64,000 bases of DNA from Ochrobactrum sp. RH2CCR150 (GCA_014138095.1 JACGXE010000004.1:409164-473163), one strand, 5' to 3'; positions 35,732 to 44,798 are shown, counted from the first letter of the stretch. Translations and numbers: made by a program. The notes: generated from the letters alone by a model not told the origin.

Positions 35732-37345
35732 TCGCGGTTCAACCCAGGTATCGGCCCAGTTGGAAACAGCCCAGCGCGGATTGTTGGAAACATTCTTCAC
35801 CCGCTCATTGGCAACCGTGATGAAACCCCATTCGGCAACATTGATAAGCGGCAGGTTCGCTTCCACTTTCTGCTGGAACTGATGGTAAAGCGCCGTGCGT
35901 TTCACCTCATCGATCTCGCGCGCTGCGGCGGCAATCAGGGTATCCAATTCGGCATTGGCATAGCCGCCCTGATTGGAGAATGGCACACCCGCCGGAATGC
36001 CGCTTTCCACCAGAATGGTGGTGGAGATGGCCGGATCGCCACGATAGACGGTTGGCGCAATAGCGAGGTCGAAGTCGTGGTCGGTATAGACCGCCTTCTG
36101 ATGCGCTGCCGCGTCATTGTTGACGATGCGGGCATCGATGCCAATCGCGGCCAGAGCCTGTCGCAGATAATCACCGAACTGCCTGGTCTCGTTGAAATAG
36201 GGCGCGGGCAGCAGCTTCAGCGCGAAGCGCGTTCCGCCATCGCCCCGCTTGTAGCCCGCCTCGTCCAGAAGCGCATTCGCCTTGGCCACATCGAACGGAT
36301 AGGACGGCACATCATCCGTATAGATCTGGCTGTCATAGCGTGGCACCGGGCCGGTCGAGGTCTTGGCATAGCCAAGGAATATGGTGTTGACCACAAAGTC
36401 GCGATCGATCGCATGAGCAATCGCCTGACGAACCTTCAGATCGGCCAGTTCCTTGCGGCGGTGATTGATTTCAACCACCAGCTGATAGGTCAGCGCCTCA
36501 TAGCCCTTGGAAATAACCGTCAGCCCCGGCACTTTCGAAATGCGGTCAAGGTCGGCCAGCGGCACGGCGGAGAACGCAGCCAGATCAATCTCTTCGGCCT
36601 CCAGCGCTCCGGCTGCGGCAGCCCGGTCGGGCAAAACACGATAGACGATCTCGTCGAGATAGGGCTCGCTTTCGCCCCAATAGGCGTCGTTCCGGACCAG
36701 CCGGTAATATTCGCCGGTCTTGTGCTCCGCATATTTGAACGGTCCTGTGCCGATAAGCTTTTCATTGGCCGGATTGGCCGCAATATCGGTTCCAGCAAAG
36801 ATATGTTTCGGCAGAACAGCAGTCAGCGCTGGCAGAGCGTTGCGTATGAGCTGGAACGGTGTTGGCACCGAGAAATGAAAGACGGCGGTATGGTCGTCCG
36901 GCGTTTCCACCTTTTCCAGCGCCTTGAACACGACGCGGCCAAGATTTTGCAACGGCTTCCAGACTTCCAGCGCGGAAAAGGCCACATCTGCCGCCGTAAA
37001 CGGCGTGCCGTCATGCCATTTAACGCCTTCGCGCAGGCGGAATGTTACCGTCAGCCCGTCAGCCGAGCCTTCCCAACCCGTAGCCAGACGCGGGCTCAAA
37101 CCGTTTTCGCCGTCGAAAGAGGCTTCGGCCAGCGGCTCGACAATTTTGCTTGCAACGAAAAACACGCCATTGGAGGCGACGATAGCCGGGTTGAGATTAC
37201 GTGGTTCGGAGTCCGCCGCCACCACAAGTCGTCCGCCTTTTTGCACGTCGCCCTCCCCTCGTGCCCATTTCGGCCATGCGATTGACGCAGCCAGAAAGGT
37301 CGAGCCGACCAGAAAAGCTCTTCGCGACGTGGTGAATTGAGACAT
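35729..37345 (-). CDS. peptide-type ABC transporter periplasmic binding protein (SBP family 5)
   Basis: 538 residues. The N-terminus carries a twin-arginine-like signal (SRRAFLVGSTFLAASIAWP). The SBP_bac_5 core follows: LATGWEGSADGLTVTFRLREGVKWHDGTPFTAADVAFS and a C-terminal region that includes YHQFQQKVEANLPLINVAE. It is the first gene of the five-gene importer and should bind an oligopeptide, opine or similar ligand. The stop codon is provided by a palindromic repeat. Confidence 0.92.
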   Translation of the reverse strand: MSQFTTSRRAFLVGSTFLAASIAWPKWARGEGDVQKGGRLVVAADSEPRNLNPAIVASNGVFFVASKIVEPLAEASFDGENGLSPRLATGWEGSADGLTVTFRLREGVKWHDGTPFTAADVAFSALEVWKPLQNLGRVVFKALEKVETPDDHTAVFHFSVPTPFQLIRNALPALTAVLPKHIFAGTDIAANPANEKLIGTGPFKYAEHKTGEYYRLVRNDAYWGESEPYLDEIVYRVLPDRAAAAGALEAEEIDLAAFSAVPLADLDRISKVPGLTVISKGYEALTYQLVVEINHRRKELADLKVRQAIAHAIDRDFVVNTIFLGYAKTSTGPVPRYDSQIYTDDVPSYPFDVAKANALLDEAGYKRGDGGTRFALKLLPAPYFNETRQFGDYLRQALAAIGIDARIVNNDAAAHQKAVYTDHDFDLAIAPTVYRGDPAISTTILVESGIPAGVPFSNQGGYANAELDTLIAAAAREIDEVKRTALYHQFQQKVEANLPLINVAEWGFITVANERVKNVSNNPRWAVSNWADTWVEPR

Positions 37346-37769
37346 GACCCCTCCGGCCCCGCATTTTTCTTACCGTCTGCATATTCCTATCGCAGCCCCA
37401 GCCAAATGACAGGGTCAAATCCTGTCACCACGACAATAAATATTGAAAATCATTTCCTTTTTTGAATATTTTGACCAATAGATCAACGCAGTATAATCCA
37501 ATTATATGCCCACTGATTGTTCAGTATTTTTCAGAATATTGCTGAATTAATTTTTCACTTAACGCCTATCTTAAGAAATTCTCCCCTTGCCAAACAGGCG
37601 CCTTTGCATAGATCATGGTTAATTATGTGTTGTCGCATTTCGTGAGGAGAGGCGGCAAGCACATGACAACAGGAGGATACCCCGCTCCTGTTCCACCCAC
37701 TTGCAGGCCCGATAGAAATCCGGCTGCAGGTCTTTGAAGCTGAACCACATTGGAAGAGAGGAAACAGAA
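37346..37769. other. AT-rich gap with hairpin, leader of the 114-residue gene
   Basis: About 420 bases without an ORF. The left half (37435-37570) is strongly AT-rich with several TATAAT-like hexamers. The right half holds a stem, AACAGGAG-(9)-CTCCTGTT (37668-37692), about 80 bases before the next start, and a CTTGCAGG/CTGCAGG repeat. A small RNA or structured leader is possible; nothing recognised. Confidence 0.4.
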
Positions 37770-38114
37770 ATGTCTAGTTTGCTGCCCCCGCTTCATGACG
37801 GTCACGCACCGATCTATCTTCATCACGCATTTCAGGATGCAGTTGACGCTTATGAAGATTGGACTTTTGAATCGGCCGAGCCGGTTGTTCAGGTCAATGG
37901 CAAGATTACGCGTATCAGCGTTGTCTTCCGCCGCCTGTGGAACTGCACCGACATGGTGCCGCGCCACACGCTGGAAGCATTGAGGGATATCGTTCCGTCC
38001 ACATTGATTCATGCGGAACGCTGGAAAGAAAACGCAACTTTTTCAGAAGCCGCTCATGTCATGCGCGCAGCTTTTGAACGACGTAAGGCACGACGGCTCC
38101 CTGTCGTGTGCTGA
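37770..38114 (+). CDS. small protein of unknown function
   Basis: 114 residues from the ATG at 37770, which has AGAGAGG upstream; an in-frame start at 37734 is less likely. The sequence is soluble with an N-terminal LPPLHDGHAPIYLHHAF, a mixed middle, and a basic C-terminus (FERRKARRLPVVC). No motif recognised. It has its own structured leader and a strong terminator, so it is a single-gene unit. Confidence 0.65.
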   Translation: MSSLLPPLHDGHAPIYLHHAFQDAVDAYEDWTFESAEPVVQVNGKITRISVVFRRLWNCTDMVPRHTLEALRDIVPSTLIHAERWKENATFSEAAHVMRAAFERRKARRLPVVC

Positions 38115-38130
38115 TATTTTGAAAACATGC

Positions 38131-38160
38131 AGGCGGGCGGGTTCATTCCCGCCCGCTTTT
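38131..38160 (+). terminator. intrinsic terminator
   Basis: Arms GCGGGCGGG / CCCGCCCGC, loop TTCATT, then six Ts, 17 bases after the 114-residue gene. Confidence 0.88.
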
Positions 38161-38272
38161 TTGTGCACGAAAGGTCGAACATGGTCAGCATGATCTTTTT
38201 CAGCCGGAACGATCCCTTTATGAGCAATCATTAAACCTCCCAAGTCCCATACAAATCATCTCAGGAGTTCCG

Positions 38273-39052
38273 ATGCGTAAGCTGCTTACCGCCGCCCTCA
38301 TTCTCGCTTTCTGCACAGCCGGATCGGCGATGGCAAAAACCGTACGTGTCGGCGTCACGCCCGGCCCGCACGCCCAGATCATGGAAAAGGTCAAGGAAGT
38401 GGCCGCCGCCAAGGGTCTGGAAATCGATATTCAGGAATTTTCCGATTACGTCATTCCGAACATGGCGCTGGCCGATGGCGCGATAGAGGCCAATTCATTC
38501 CAGCATCAGCCCTATCTCGACAATCAGGTTGCCGACCGCAAGTTCGACATTGTGAGCGTGGCGCAATCCGTCAACTTCCCGATGGGCATGTATTCGAAGA
38601 AGCTGAAGACCATTTCCGAACTCGCCGATGGTGCGACGGTTGCGATCCCCAACGACCCGACCAATGGCGCACGCGCCCTTCTGGTTCTGGCCGATAACGG
38701 CCTGATCAAGATCGATCCCGCCAAGGGCCTGCGCGCCAGCGTCATCGACGTGACCGAAAACCCGAAGAACCTCAAATTCGTCGAGCTTGATGCGGCACAA
38801 TTGCCGCGCTCGCTGGAAGATGTCGAGGCCGCCGTCATCAACACCAACTACGCCATGGAAGCTGGCCTTAACCCGGCCAAGGACCCGTTGATCCGCGAAG
38901 GCGAAAAGGCCCCCTATTTCAACATCATCGCCGTGCGCACCGCCGACAAGGATGCCGACTGGGTCAAGGAACTTGTCAGCGCCTATCACAGCCCCGAAGT
39001 GAAGGCTTTCATCGAAGAGACATTCAAGGGCTCGGTTCAGCCGTCCTGGTAA
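38273..39052 (+). CDS. MetQ/NlpA-family methionine-type binding protein (orphan)
   Basis: 259 residues. A signal peptide (MRKLLTAALILAFCTAGSAMA) is followed by the MetQ core: VRVGVTPGPHAQIMEKVKEVA, GAIEANSFQHQPYLDNQ, VAIPNDPTNGARALLVL and INTNYAMEAGLNPAKD. It resembles D/L-methionine binding proteins, but no lipobox Cys stands at the expected place and no metN/metI genes are adjacent. It probably serves a MetNI permease encoded elsewhere. Own terminator follows. Confidence 0.88.
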   Translation: MRKLLTAALILAFCTAGSAMAKTVRVGVTPGPHAQIMEKVKEVAAAKGLEIDIQEFSDYVIPNMALADGAIEANSFQHQPYLDNQVADRKFDIVSVAQSVNFPMGMYSKKLKTISELADGATVAIPNDPTNGARALLVLADNGLIKIDPAKGLRASVIDVTENPKNLKFVELDAAQLPRSLEDVEAAVINTNYAMEAGLNPAKDPLIREGEKAPYFNIIAVRTADKDADWVKELVSAYHSPEVKAFIEETFKGSVQPSW

Positions 39053-39080
39053 AGGGCTTCACCCGAACTTGCCACGAGTG

Positions 39081-39117
39081 AAAAACGCCGGCCCAAGAGT
39101 ATCGGACCGGCGTTTTT
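39081..39117. terminator. bidirectional terminator
   Basis: Arms AAAAACGCCGG / CCGGCGTTTTT separate metQ-like and the convergent TerB-like gene; runs of A and T on both sides let it work in both directions. Confidence 0.85.
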
Positions 39118-39137
39118 CATCAGTTTGCTGAATAGGT

Positions 39138-39548
39138 TCAGAGTTTGCGGAAACGCACCCGCGCGCTGCGCTCGATGGCGGCAACGGTCAGCTCGTCCAG
39201 CGTCCAGCGGTCGCGCAGCATCTGGAGAAACTCCAGCTCTTCCTGCTCGACATGCAGATCGGCGGCAGCCACTTCAACCGCCAGCGCATAGGCCGTATCG
39301 TAGAGCTTTTCCGGCAATGCGTCATGGGCAAGATCGAGGATCTTTTCCAGACCGTCTTCATCGGCCAGCAGCGCATAGCACTCATTGGCAAGGCGCGGCA
39401 GCTCGACCGTATCGAACCCACGGAACACCGGAAGGCGCGTCACCACATTGCCGATGGACTCCAGTTCGGCATCGGACATCGTCGTGTCGGCAGCCGACGT
39501 CGTGATCATGATGTAGACGAGCGCATCTTGCGGCGAGATTTTCTTCAT
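39138..39548 (-). CDS. TerB-like (tellurite-resistance family) helical protein
   Basis: 136 residues from the ATG at 39548 with AGGAG upstream. It contains the TerB-like helical pattern: DALVYIMITTSAADTTMSDAELESIGNVV with acidic residues that could bind a metal, and AAADLHVEQEELEFLQMLRDRW. A longer frame to 39626 would read through a palindromic repeat and is rejected. Function unknown. Confidence 0.75.
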   Translation of the reverse strand: MKKISPQDALVYIMITTSAADTTMSDAELESIGNVVTRLPVFRGFDTVELPRLANECYALLADEDGLEKILDLAHDALPEKLYDTAYALAVEVAAADLHVEQEELEFLQMLRDRWTLDELTVAAIERSARVRFRKL

Positions 39549-39567
39549 CGGGTACTCCTCAGCAACA

Positions 39568-39673
39568 CTAGAGCATTTCCAGCAAAAGTGCGTAGCGGTT
39601 TTGCGTAGGACAATGCGTAAAAACAAACAGATAGAGCGGATCTACGATTCCGTTCTAACCGAAACCGCTCCAG
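39568..39673. repeat. palindromic intergenic repeat, copy 4
   Basis: CTAGAGCATTTCCAGCAAAAGTGCG, then GGACAATGCGTAAAAACA, then AGAGCGG...CCGCTC. It lies in the TerB-like/lysS promoter region. The rest of the 305-base gap (39674-39853) contains no gene I can support. Confidence 0.75.
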
Positions 39674-39853
39674 GATCGGAATCAGCGTTTCCGGTTACAA
39701 TTTGCCGGAAAGTTAGGAAGCCTCCTGCGGTTACGCAAGGAAATTCCGCACCAGCCGTTGACGACACAGGGTTGGCGCGCCATAGAGCATAAGCACGGAT
39801 TTGTGCACCGTTTTTCAAAAATCACGCCCTTCACAGGATATCAGGATAAAACC

Positions 39854-41506
39854 ATGACCTCGCATCGTCTGCCCGAAATCACGCTGACCCCGGAACTGAC
39901 CGCGGCGGCCGCAGACGTGAAAGCATGGCCCTTTGAAGAGGCGAAGAAAATCCTCAAGCGCTATGCCAAGACCGGCCTGCCGGACACGGTGATCTTCGAA
40001 ACCGGCTATGGCCCGTCGGGTCTGCCGCATATTGGCACCTTTGGCGAAGTGGCCCGCACCTCGATGGTGCGCCATGCCTTCCGTGTTCTGACGGAAGACA
40101 AGGTGAAGACGCGCCTGATCTGCTTCTCCGACGATCTCGACGGCATGCGCAAGATCCCGGACAATGTGCCGGACAAGGCCGCCCTTGAGCCTTATCTGCA
40201 AATGCCGCTTTCGTCGGTGCCGAACCCGTTTGGCGGCGAGTACAAGAGCTTTGCCGAGCATAACAATGCCATGCTCTGCCGCTTCCTCGACACGTTCGGC
40301 TTCGACTATGAATTTGCAAGCGCGACGGAATATTACAAGTCCGGCAAATTCGATGCCGTGCTGCTCAAGGCCGTCGAGCGCTATGACGATATCATGAAAG
40401 TCATGCTACCGACGCTTGGCGAAGAGCGTCAGGCGACCTACAGCCCGTTCCTGCCGATTTCGCCCAAGTCGGGCCGCGTGCTCTACGTGCCGATGAAGAA
40501 GGTCGATGCCAAGGTTGGCACGATCACTTTCGACGATGACGGCGTTGAAACCACCCTTTCCGTCACGGGCGGTAATGTGAAGCTGCAGTGGAAGCCGGAT
40601 TTCGGCATGCGCTGGGCAGCACTCGGCGTCGACTTCGAAATGTTCGGCAAGGATCACCAGACCAATTCGGAAATCTATGACCGTATCTGCGTTATCCTCG
40701 GCGGACGCGCGCCGGAACATTTCGTCTATGAACTGTTCCTCGACCAGATCGGCCAGAAGATTTCCAAGTCCAAGGGCAACGGCATCTCGATCGACGAGTG
40801 GCTTTCCTATGCGCCGACCGAAAGCCTTGCGCTGTACAATTACCAGAAGCCGAAGACGGCAAAGCGTCTCTATTTCGATGTTATCCCGAAGGCGGTGGAC
40901 GAATATTTCACCTATCTTTCGGCCTATGACCGTCAGGAGTGGAAAGACCGCCTGAACAATCCGGTCTGGCATATCCATTACGGCAACCCGCCCAAGGTCA
41001 ACCTGCCGGTTACCTTTGCCCTGATGCTCAATCTGGTCAGCGCTTCGAATGCGGAAAGCCCGTCGGTTCTGTGGGGTTTCATCTCGCGTCACGCACCGGG
41101 CGTCACGCCGGAAAACAATCCGGAGCTGGATGCGCTCGTCGGTTACGCGATCCGTTACTTCAACGATTTCGTCAAGCCGACCAAGCAGTTCCGCGCCCCG
41201 GACGATGTGGAGCGCGCTGCACTGGAAGCGCTGGATGCCAAGCTCGGAACCCTGCCTGCCGGGACCGATGGCAACGACATCCAGAACGCCATTCTGGACG
41301 TCGCACGCGCCATCGAGCGCTATCAGGATCACACCAAGAAGAGCCCGGAAGGCGGCCCCGGCGTGTCGGTTTCCTTCTTCCAGATGCTCTATGAAGTGCT
41401 GATCGGTCAGGAACGCGGCCCACGCTTCGGCTCTTTCGTCGCGCTTTACGGCATTGACGAAACCCGCGCCCTGATCAAAAAGGCGCTGGCTGGCGAACTG
41501 GCCTGA
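39854..41506 (+). CDS. lysS: lysyl-tRNA synthetase, class I
   Basis: 550 residues from the ATG at 39854. The Rossmann-fold class I signatures are present: [13 protein letters not shown] (HIGH-like) near residue 54 and [11 protein letters not shown] (KMSKS-like) near residue 300. This is the archaeal-type LysRS found in Brucella and other alphaproteobacteria in place of class II LysS. It charges tRNA-Lys. Followed by a strong terminator. Confidence 0.96.
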   Translation: MTSHRLPEITLTPELTAAAADVKAWPFEEAKKILKRYAKTGLPDTVIFETGYGPSGLPHIGTFGEVARTSMVRHAFRVLTEDKVKTRLICFSDDLDGMRKIPDNVPDKAALEPYLQMPLSSVPNPFGGEYKSFAEHNNAMLCRFLDTFGFDYEFASATEYYKSGKFDAVLLKAVERYDDIMKVMLPTLGEERQATYSPFLPISPKSGRVLYVPMKKVDAKVGTITFDDDGVETTLSVTGGNVKLQWKPDFGMRWAALGVDFEMFGKDHQTNSEIYDRICVILGGRAPEHFVYELFLDQIGQKISKSKGNGISIDEWLSYAPTESLALYNYQKPKTAKRLYFDVIPKAVDEYFTYLSAYDRQEWKDRLNNPVWHIHYGNPPKVNLPVTFALMLNLVSASNAESPSVLWGFISRHAPGVTPENNPELDALVGYAIRYFNDFVKPTKQFRAPDDVERAALEALDAKLGTLPAGTDGNDIQNAILDVARAIERYQDHTKKSPEGGPGVSVSFFQMLYEVLIGQERGPRFGSFVALYGIDETRALIKKALAGELA

Positions 41507-41522
41507 TCCTACATCACCAATG

Positions 41523-41557
41523 AAAAGCCCCGCAGCCACCCGGCGCGGGGCTTTTTT
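41523..41557 (+). terminator. intrinsic terminator after lysS
   Basis: Arms AAAAGCCCCGC / GCGGGGC with a TTTTTT tail, 17 bases after the stop. Confidence 0.88.
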
Positions 41558-41601
41558 GTGTCTGAAATCACCGCCGCGGTTTGCTCCGATTGACTCTACT
41601 T

Positions 41602-41635
41602 CTCACAGTAGGTAGTACGGTCTACCTACTGTGAG
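41602..41635. promoter_or_regulatory. perfect 14-bp-arm TetR operator
   Basis: CTCACAGTAGGTAG-TACGGT-CTACCTACTGTGAG is a perfect palindrome ending 10 bases before the TetR start codon. It is almost certainly the autoregulatory operator of that gene and thereby of the co-transcribed EamA transporter. A GTG at 41631 lies inside it, which argues for the ATG at 41646 as the start. Confidence 0.85.
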
Positions 41636-41645
41636 GAAATCCGAG

Positions 41646-42245
41646 ATGACGACCGTTCAAACTCCATTTCCGGCTTCGACGGAAAGCGCACGCGAAAAGC
41701 TGCTCAACGCCGCTGCCGTCCTTTTCTACAATCATGGGATTGGCGGAACGGGCATCGACGCCATCGTTGAAAAAGCGGGCGTTGCGAAGAAGAGCCTCTA
41801 TAACAATTTTGCGTCCAAAGCCGATCTGGTGAACCAGTATCTCGAAGTGCGCCATGCCGAATGGCTGGGCCTTTACGATGTGCGCGTGCAACAAGCTGTT
41901 ACGCCGCGGGAAAAGGTTCTCGCGGTTTTCGACGCTTATCAGGACCACGCTGAATTTGCCTATGAGCATGGCTTTCGCGGCTGCGGGCTGCTGAATGCGG
42001 CTGCCGAGCTGACCGTTGGCGATATCGGACGTCAGGCCGTGAAAAATCACAAACGAGAAGTCGAGGCCTTGCTGGCAGGCCACTTGGCCGAACTGTTGCC
42101 TGACGCTCCTGAAAGAGCGACGGCATTGGCCCGGCAACTGTCTTTTCTGCTGGAAGGGGCAATGTCGCGTGCCGGACTTGAGGGGACAAGCGCCTGCATT
42201 CAGGAAGCGCGGGCAATGGCATCGGACATGCTGGGGACATTATGA
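41646..42245 (+). CDS. TetR-family repressor
   Basis: 199 residues. N-terminal TetR helix-turn-helix: AREKLLNAAAVLFYNHGIGGTGIDAIVEKAGVAKKSLYNNFASKADLV (about residues 15-60). The ligand domain is of the TetR_C_16/YxaF-like type. GAGGAAA precedes the ATG. It should bind the palindrome directly upstream and control itself and the overlapping EamA gene. Confidence 0.92.
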   Translation: MTTVQTPFPASTESAREKLLNAAAVLFYNHGIGGTGIDAIVEKAGVAKKSLYNNFASKADLVNQYLEVRHAEWLGLYDVRVQQAVTPREKVLAVFDAYQDHAEFAYEHGFRGCGLLNAAAELTVGDIGRQAVKNHKREVEALLAGHLAELLPDAPERATALARQLSFLLEGAMSRAGLEGTSACIQEARAMASDMLGTL

Positions 42246-43180
42246 GCACTTCATCCCGCAATTATGCAATTGGCGTCGCCGCCATTCTGTTTTCCTCCGT
42301 CGTCTGGGGCACGACCGGAACTGCCGCCACCTTTGCCCCGGAAGTGGGTGCTGCCGCTATAGGCGCTGCCGCAATGGGTGTGGGCGGACTGATGCAGGCG
42401 GCCCTTGCCGGGCGCGGCATCATGCGCGCATTGCCGCAACTGGGCCAGCACTGGCGCAATCTCGTTCTGGGCGGAGTGGCCGTGGCCATTTATCCGCTCG
42501 CATTCTACGCTTCGATGCGCATGGCTGGCGTGACCATTGGAACCGTCGTCACGCTCGGTTCAGCACCACTGCTTTCCGCTTTGATCGAATATGTGTTCGA
42601 CGGTTCGCGCTTGTCGCGGCAATGGCTGTGGGGGGCCATGATCGGACTGCTTGGCATGATCCTCATATCAGTCGCCGAGGGATCGGCGCATAGCGGCATT
42701 CAAACCGGAAGCTCTGTGCTGATCGGCATTGGCCTTGGCCTTATCGGGGGGTTCACCTACGCGCTCTATTCATGGACGGCGCGTGGGCTAATCCTGAGCG
42801 GTATACATTCATCCGTAGCGATGGGCGCGACCTTCGGCATTGGCGGCCTGTTGTTGATGCCGGTCCTGCTGATGACCGGTGCGCCCTTTCTCTCCTCGTG
42901 GAACAACGCCGCTGTCGGCATTTACATGGCGGCGGTGCCGATGTTCCTCGGCTATGTCTGCTTCGGCATCGGCCTTGCGCGTGTTCCCGTCAGCATGGCA
43001 ACGACGATCACACTGGTCGAACCGGTAATCGCCGCTCTGCTGGCTGTGGTTATCGTCGGGGAACGTCTCCCAGCCATGGGCTGGCTGGGAGTGGTACTGG
43101 TCATCGCGTGCCTGATTGTCATCACCGTTCCGCTGAAAACGGCCTCAAGCACAATCCCAAAGGCAACAGCCGAAGCCTAG
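42242..43180 (+). CDS. EamA/DMT-family transporter
   Basis: 312 residues with ten predicted membrane helices in two EamA repeats (FSSVVWGTTGTAATFAPE; later GFTYALYSWTARGLILSG and PVSMATTITLVEPVIAALLAVVIVGERL). Its ATG overlaps the TetR stop by four bases, so the two are translationally coupled. A drug or metabolite exporter induced through the TetR protein; substrate unknown. Confidence 0.9.
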   Translation: MSTSSRNYAIGVAAILFSSVVWGTTGTAATFAPEVGAAAIGAAAMGVGGLMQAALAGRGIMRALPQLGQHWRNLVLGGVAVAIYPLAFYASMRMAGVTIGTVVTLGSAPLLSALIEYVFDGSRLSRQWLWGAMIGLLGMILISVAEGSAHSGIQTGSSVLIGIGLGLIGGFTYALYSWTARGLILSGIHSSVAMGATFGIGGLLLMPVLLMTGAPFLSSWNNAAVGIYMAAVPMFLGYVCFGIGLARVPVSMATTITLVEPVIAALLAVVIVGERLPAMGWLGVVLVIACLIVITVPLKTASSTIPKATAEA

Positions 43181-44142
43181 TTTGCCGGTGCTGGTGCCGC
43201 CGGCGCTGGCGGGAACTCGCCCTGCTGCGGAGAAGGCGTCGAGGGCTGCGGCTCGGTTTCTGGTGCCAAGGGCGACGGATTGTTCAAACCATTGCCCGGG
43301 TCTGGCTCAAGGCTCTGCAAGGAAGCATCCGGCTTGTCTCCGAAAATACCGAGACGTGCATCTTCCGCCTTGCGGCCCGCATCGGCATAGGCACCGTCTG
43401 ACGTGGCCTTGGCCCAGCCATTCGTCACCAGCCATTCGGCGGCATCGTCATTGCCCAGCTTGCAGGCTGTGGCGATAGCAGCACCGCTGTCGTTCTGCGG
43501 CAGTCGGCACATGATGGCGCGTGAACGCAGCCATTGCCGGAAAGCCGTCCGCGCCTGCATGCCGCAGGGCCAGCTTTCTCCCGCGGCCGTCTGGCAACTC
43601 TGCTCGACCGGCACAACCTCGATACCCTGCAGATCGATCAGACGACCCTGACTTTCCAGCCGCCCCGCAGCCACAGCGACGGGACGTTGCAGAAGCTGCA
43701 TGTCCTCGTTCTCGCCAACTTGCGTCAATGGCTGGGTGTTGGTCTCAGTCGGCGCGACGGGTTCCGGCGGCTTCGGCGAGGCGGCCAATCCCAGATCGCT
43801 GAGCGGCGGGCGCGGCGCTTCGCGCTGAAGACCGTTGGCCTCATCGCTGGAACTGCCGGGTTGCGCATTCTGCTGTTCACCCGCAGGCGGGGTCTGCGTT
43901 TTGGCGTCAGCATTGGTGTCCGGTTCGTTATAATCGAACTGCTCGACAACAATGCCATTACCGGAGCCGCCATTCGGCTTTGCGGCATCGCCATCACTGG
44001 TGATCACCTGCACCGGCCCCTCAAGCGCGCCGTAGAAAGGGGCGATGAAAGCTGCGGCCAGCAGCGCGCCGGTCAATGCGGCGAGACCACCATAAACGAC
44101 GCGCGAATGGCTTCTCGGGTTTTTCATTTGCGACTGCGCCAT
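43177..44142 (-). CDS. membrane-anchored SNase-like (thermonuclease-fold) protein
   Basis: 321 residues. A single N-terminal membrane segment (YGGLAALTGALLAAAFIAPFYGA) is followed by a Pro/Glu-rich low-complexity linker. An SNase-like domain occupies about residues 155-280 (GRLIDLQGIEVV, then AARTAFRQWLRSRAIMCRL, AEWLVTNGWAKATSDGAYADAGRKAEDARLGIFG), and a Pro-rich tail ends the protein. The catalytic Arg/Glu residues of staphylococcal nuclease are not evident, so it may be inactive. It overlaps the S24 regulator gene by one base and is its likely operon partner. Confidence 0.7.
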   Translation of the reverse strand: MAQSQMKNPRSHSRVVYGGLAALTGALLAAAFIAPFYGALEGPVQVITSDGDAAKPNGGSGNGIVVEQFDYNEPDTNADAKTQTPPAGEQQNAQPGSSSDEANGLQREAPRPPLSDLGLAASPKPPEPVAPTETNTQPLTQVGENEDMQLLQRPVAVAAGRLESQGRLIDLQGIEVVPVEQSCQTAAGESWPCGMQARTAFRQWLRSRAIMCRLPQNDSGAAIATACKLGNDDAAEWLVTNGWAKATSDGAYADAGRKAEDARLGIFGDKPDASLQSLEPDPGNGLNNPSPLAPETEPQPSTPSPQQGEFPPAPAAPAPAN

Positions 44143-44798
44143 TACTGGCTAGCCCATAGAATTCTGGCGATCCATTCCACATCCTTGGTTTCAAAGTTGC
44201 GGTTTGAATGCTCCGGATTGAGCGAATGCAATTCGATTGTACGTGGTGTCTGGCGATAGAGTATTTTGGCCATGACTTCTCCGTCCTTGGTTCGCACCAC
44301 CACGCGGTCGCCGCGACGCACCGGCGCATTGGGCGCGACAATCAACGTATCGCCGTCACGGTAAAGGGGCAACATGCTGTCGCCCGAAACTTCCAGCGCA
44401 TACACACCTTCACTGGTGCCCACTGGAAATTCCACAATGTCCCAACCCTGCCCGGCAGGAAAACCGGCATCGTCGAAATAACCGCCTGTACCAGCCTCCG
44501 CCATGCCAAGAAGCGGGATCGGCTGCGGATCCTGCATATAATCGCCGAATCCCTGGTTCGCAGTACCGCCGCCGCCAATCAGGCGCGTGAGTTCTTCAAA
44601 ACTTGCGCCGGTGGCTTCCATCACCTTGGCCAGCGATTCCGTCGAGGGCCAGCGTGCGCGCCCATCGGCTGCATAACGCTTCGACTTGTTAAAGGTCGTG
44701 GGGTCCAAACCGGCGCGGCGCGCAAGCCCCGACGCGCTCAAGGAATGACGCTCGGCCAACGCGTCTATCGCCGCCCAGATGCTGTCGTGAGAAAACAT
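44142..44798 (-). CDS. LexA/CI-like S24-family transcriptional regulator
   Basis: 218 residues from the ATG at 44798. A helix-turn-helix (LSASGLARRAGLDPTTFNKSKRY) is at residues 17-45. A LexA/UmuD-like S24 domain follows, with catalytic Ser in SGDSMLPLY near residue 135 and Lys in GEVMAKILY near 172. This resembles the stand-alone S24 regulators of rhizobia, which share the phage CI layout, but no prophage genes are nearby. It precedes the SNase-like gene with one-base overlap. Confidence 0.87.
   Translation of the reverse strand: MFSHDSIWAAIDALAERHSLSASGLARRAGLDPTTFNKSKRYAADGRARWPSTESLAKVMEATGASFEELTRLIGGGGTANQGFGDYMQDPQPIPLLGMAEAGTGGYFDDAGFPAGQGWDIVEFPVGTSEGVYALEVSGDSMLPLYRDGDTLIVAPNAPVRRGDRVVVRTKDGEVMAKILYRQTPRTIELHSLNPEHSNRNFETKDVEWIARILWASQ

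Noticed and set aside
35657..37285. 542-codon open frame antisense to the peptide-binding protein
   Set aside because: Shadow frame; the minus-strand protein has a Tat signal and complete family motifs.
38165..38272. SAM riboswitch upstream of the metQ-like gene
   Set aside because: The 108-base leader shows no convincing pseudoknot or conserved SAM-II core.
44142..44798. Prophage immunity region suggested by the CI-like S24 regulator
   Set aside because: No integrase, Cro, structural or lysis genes on either side.
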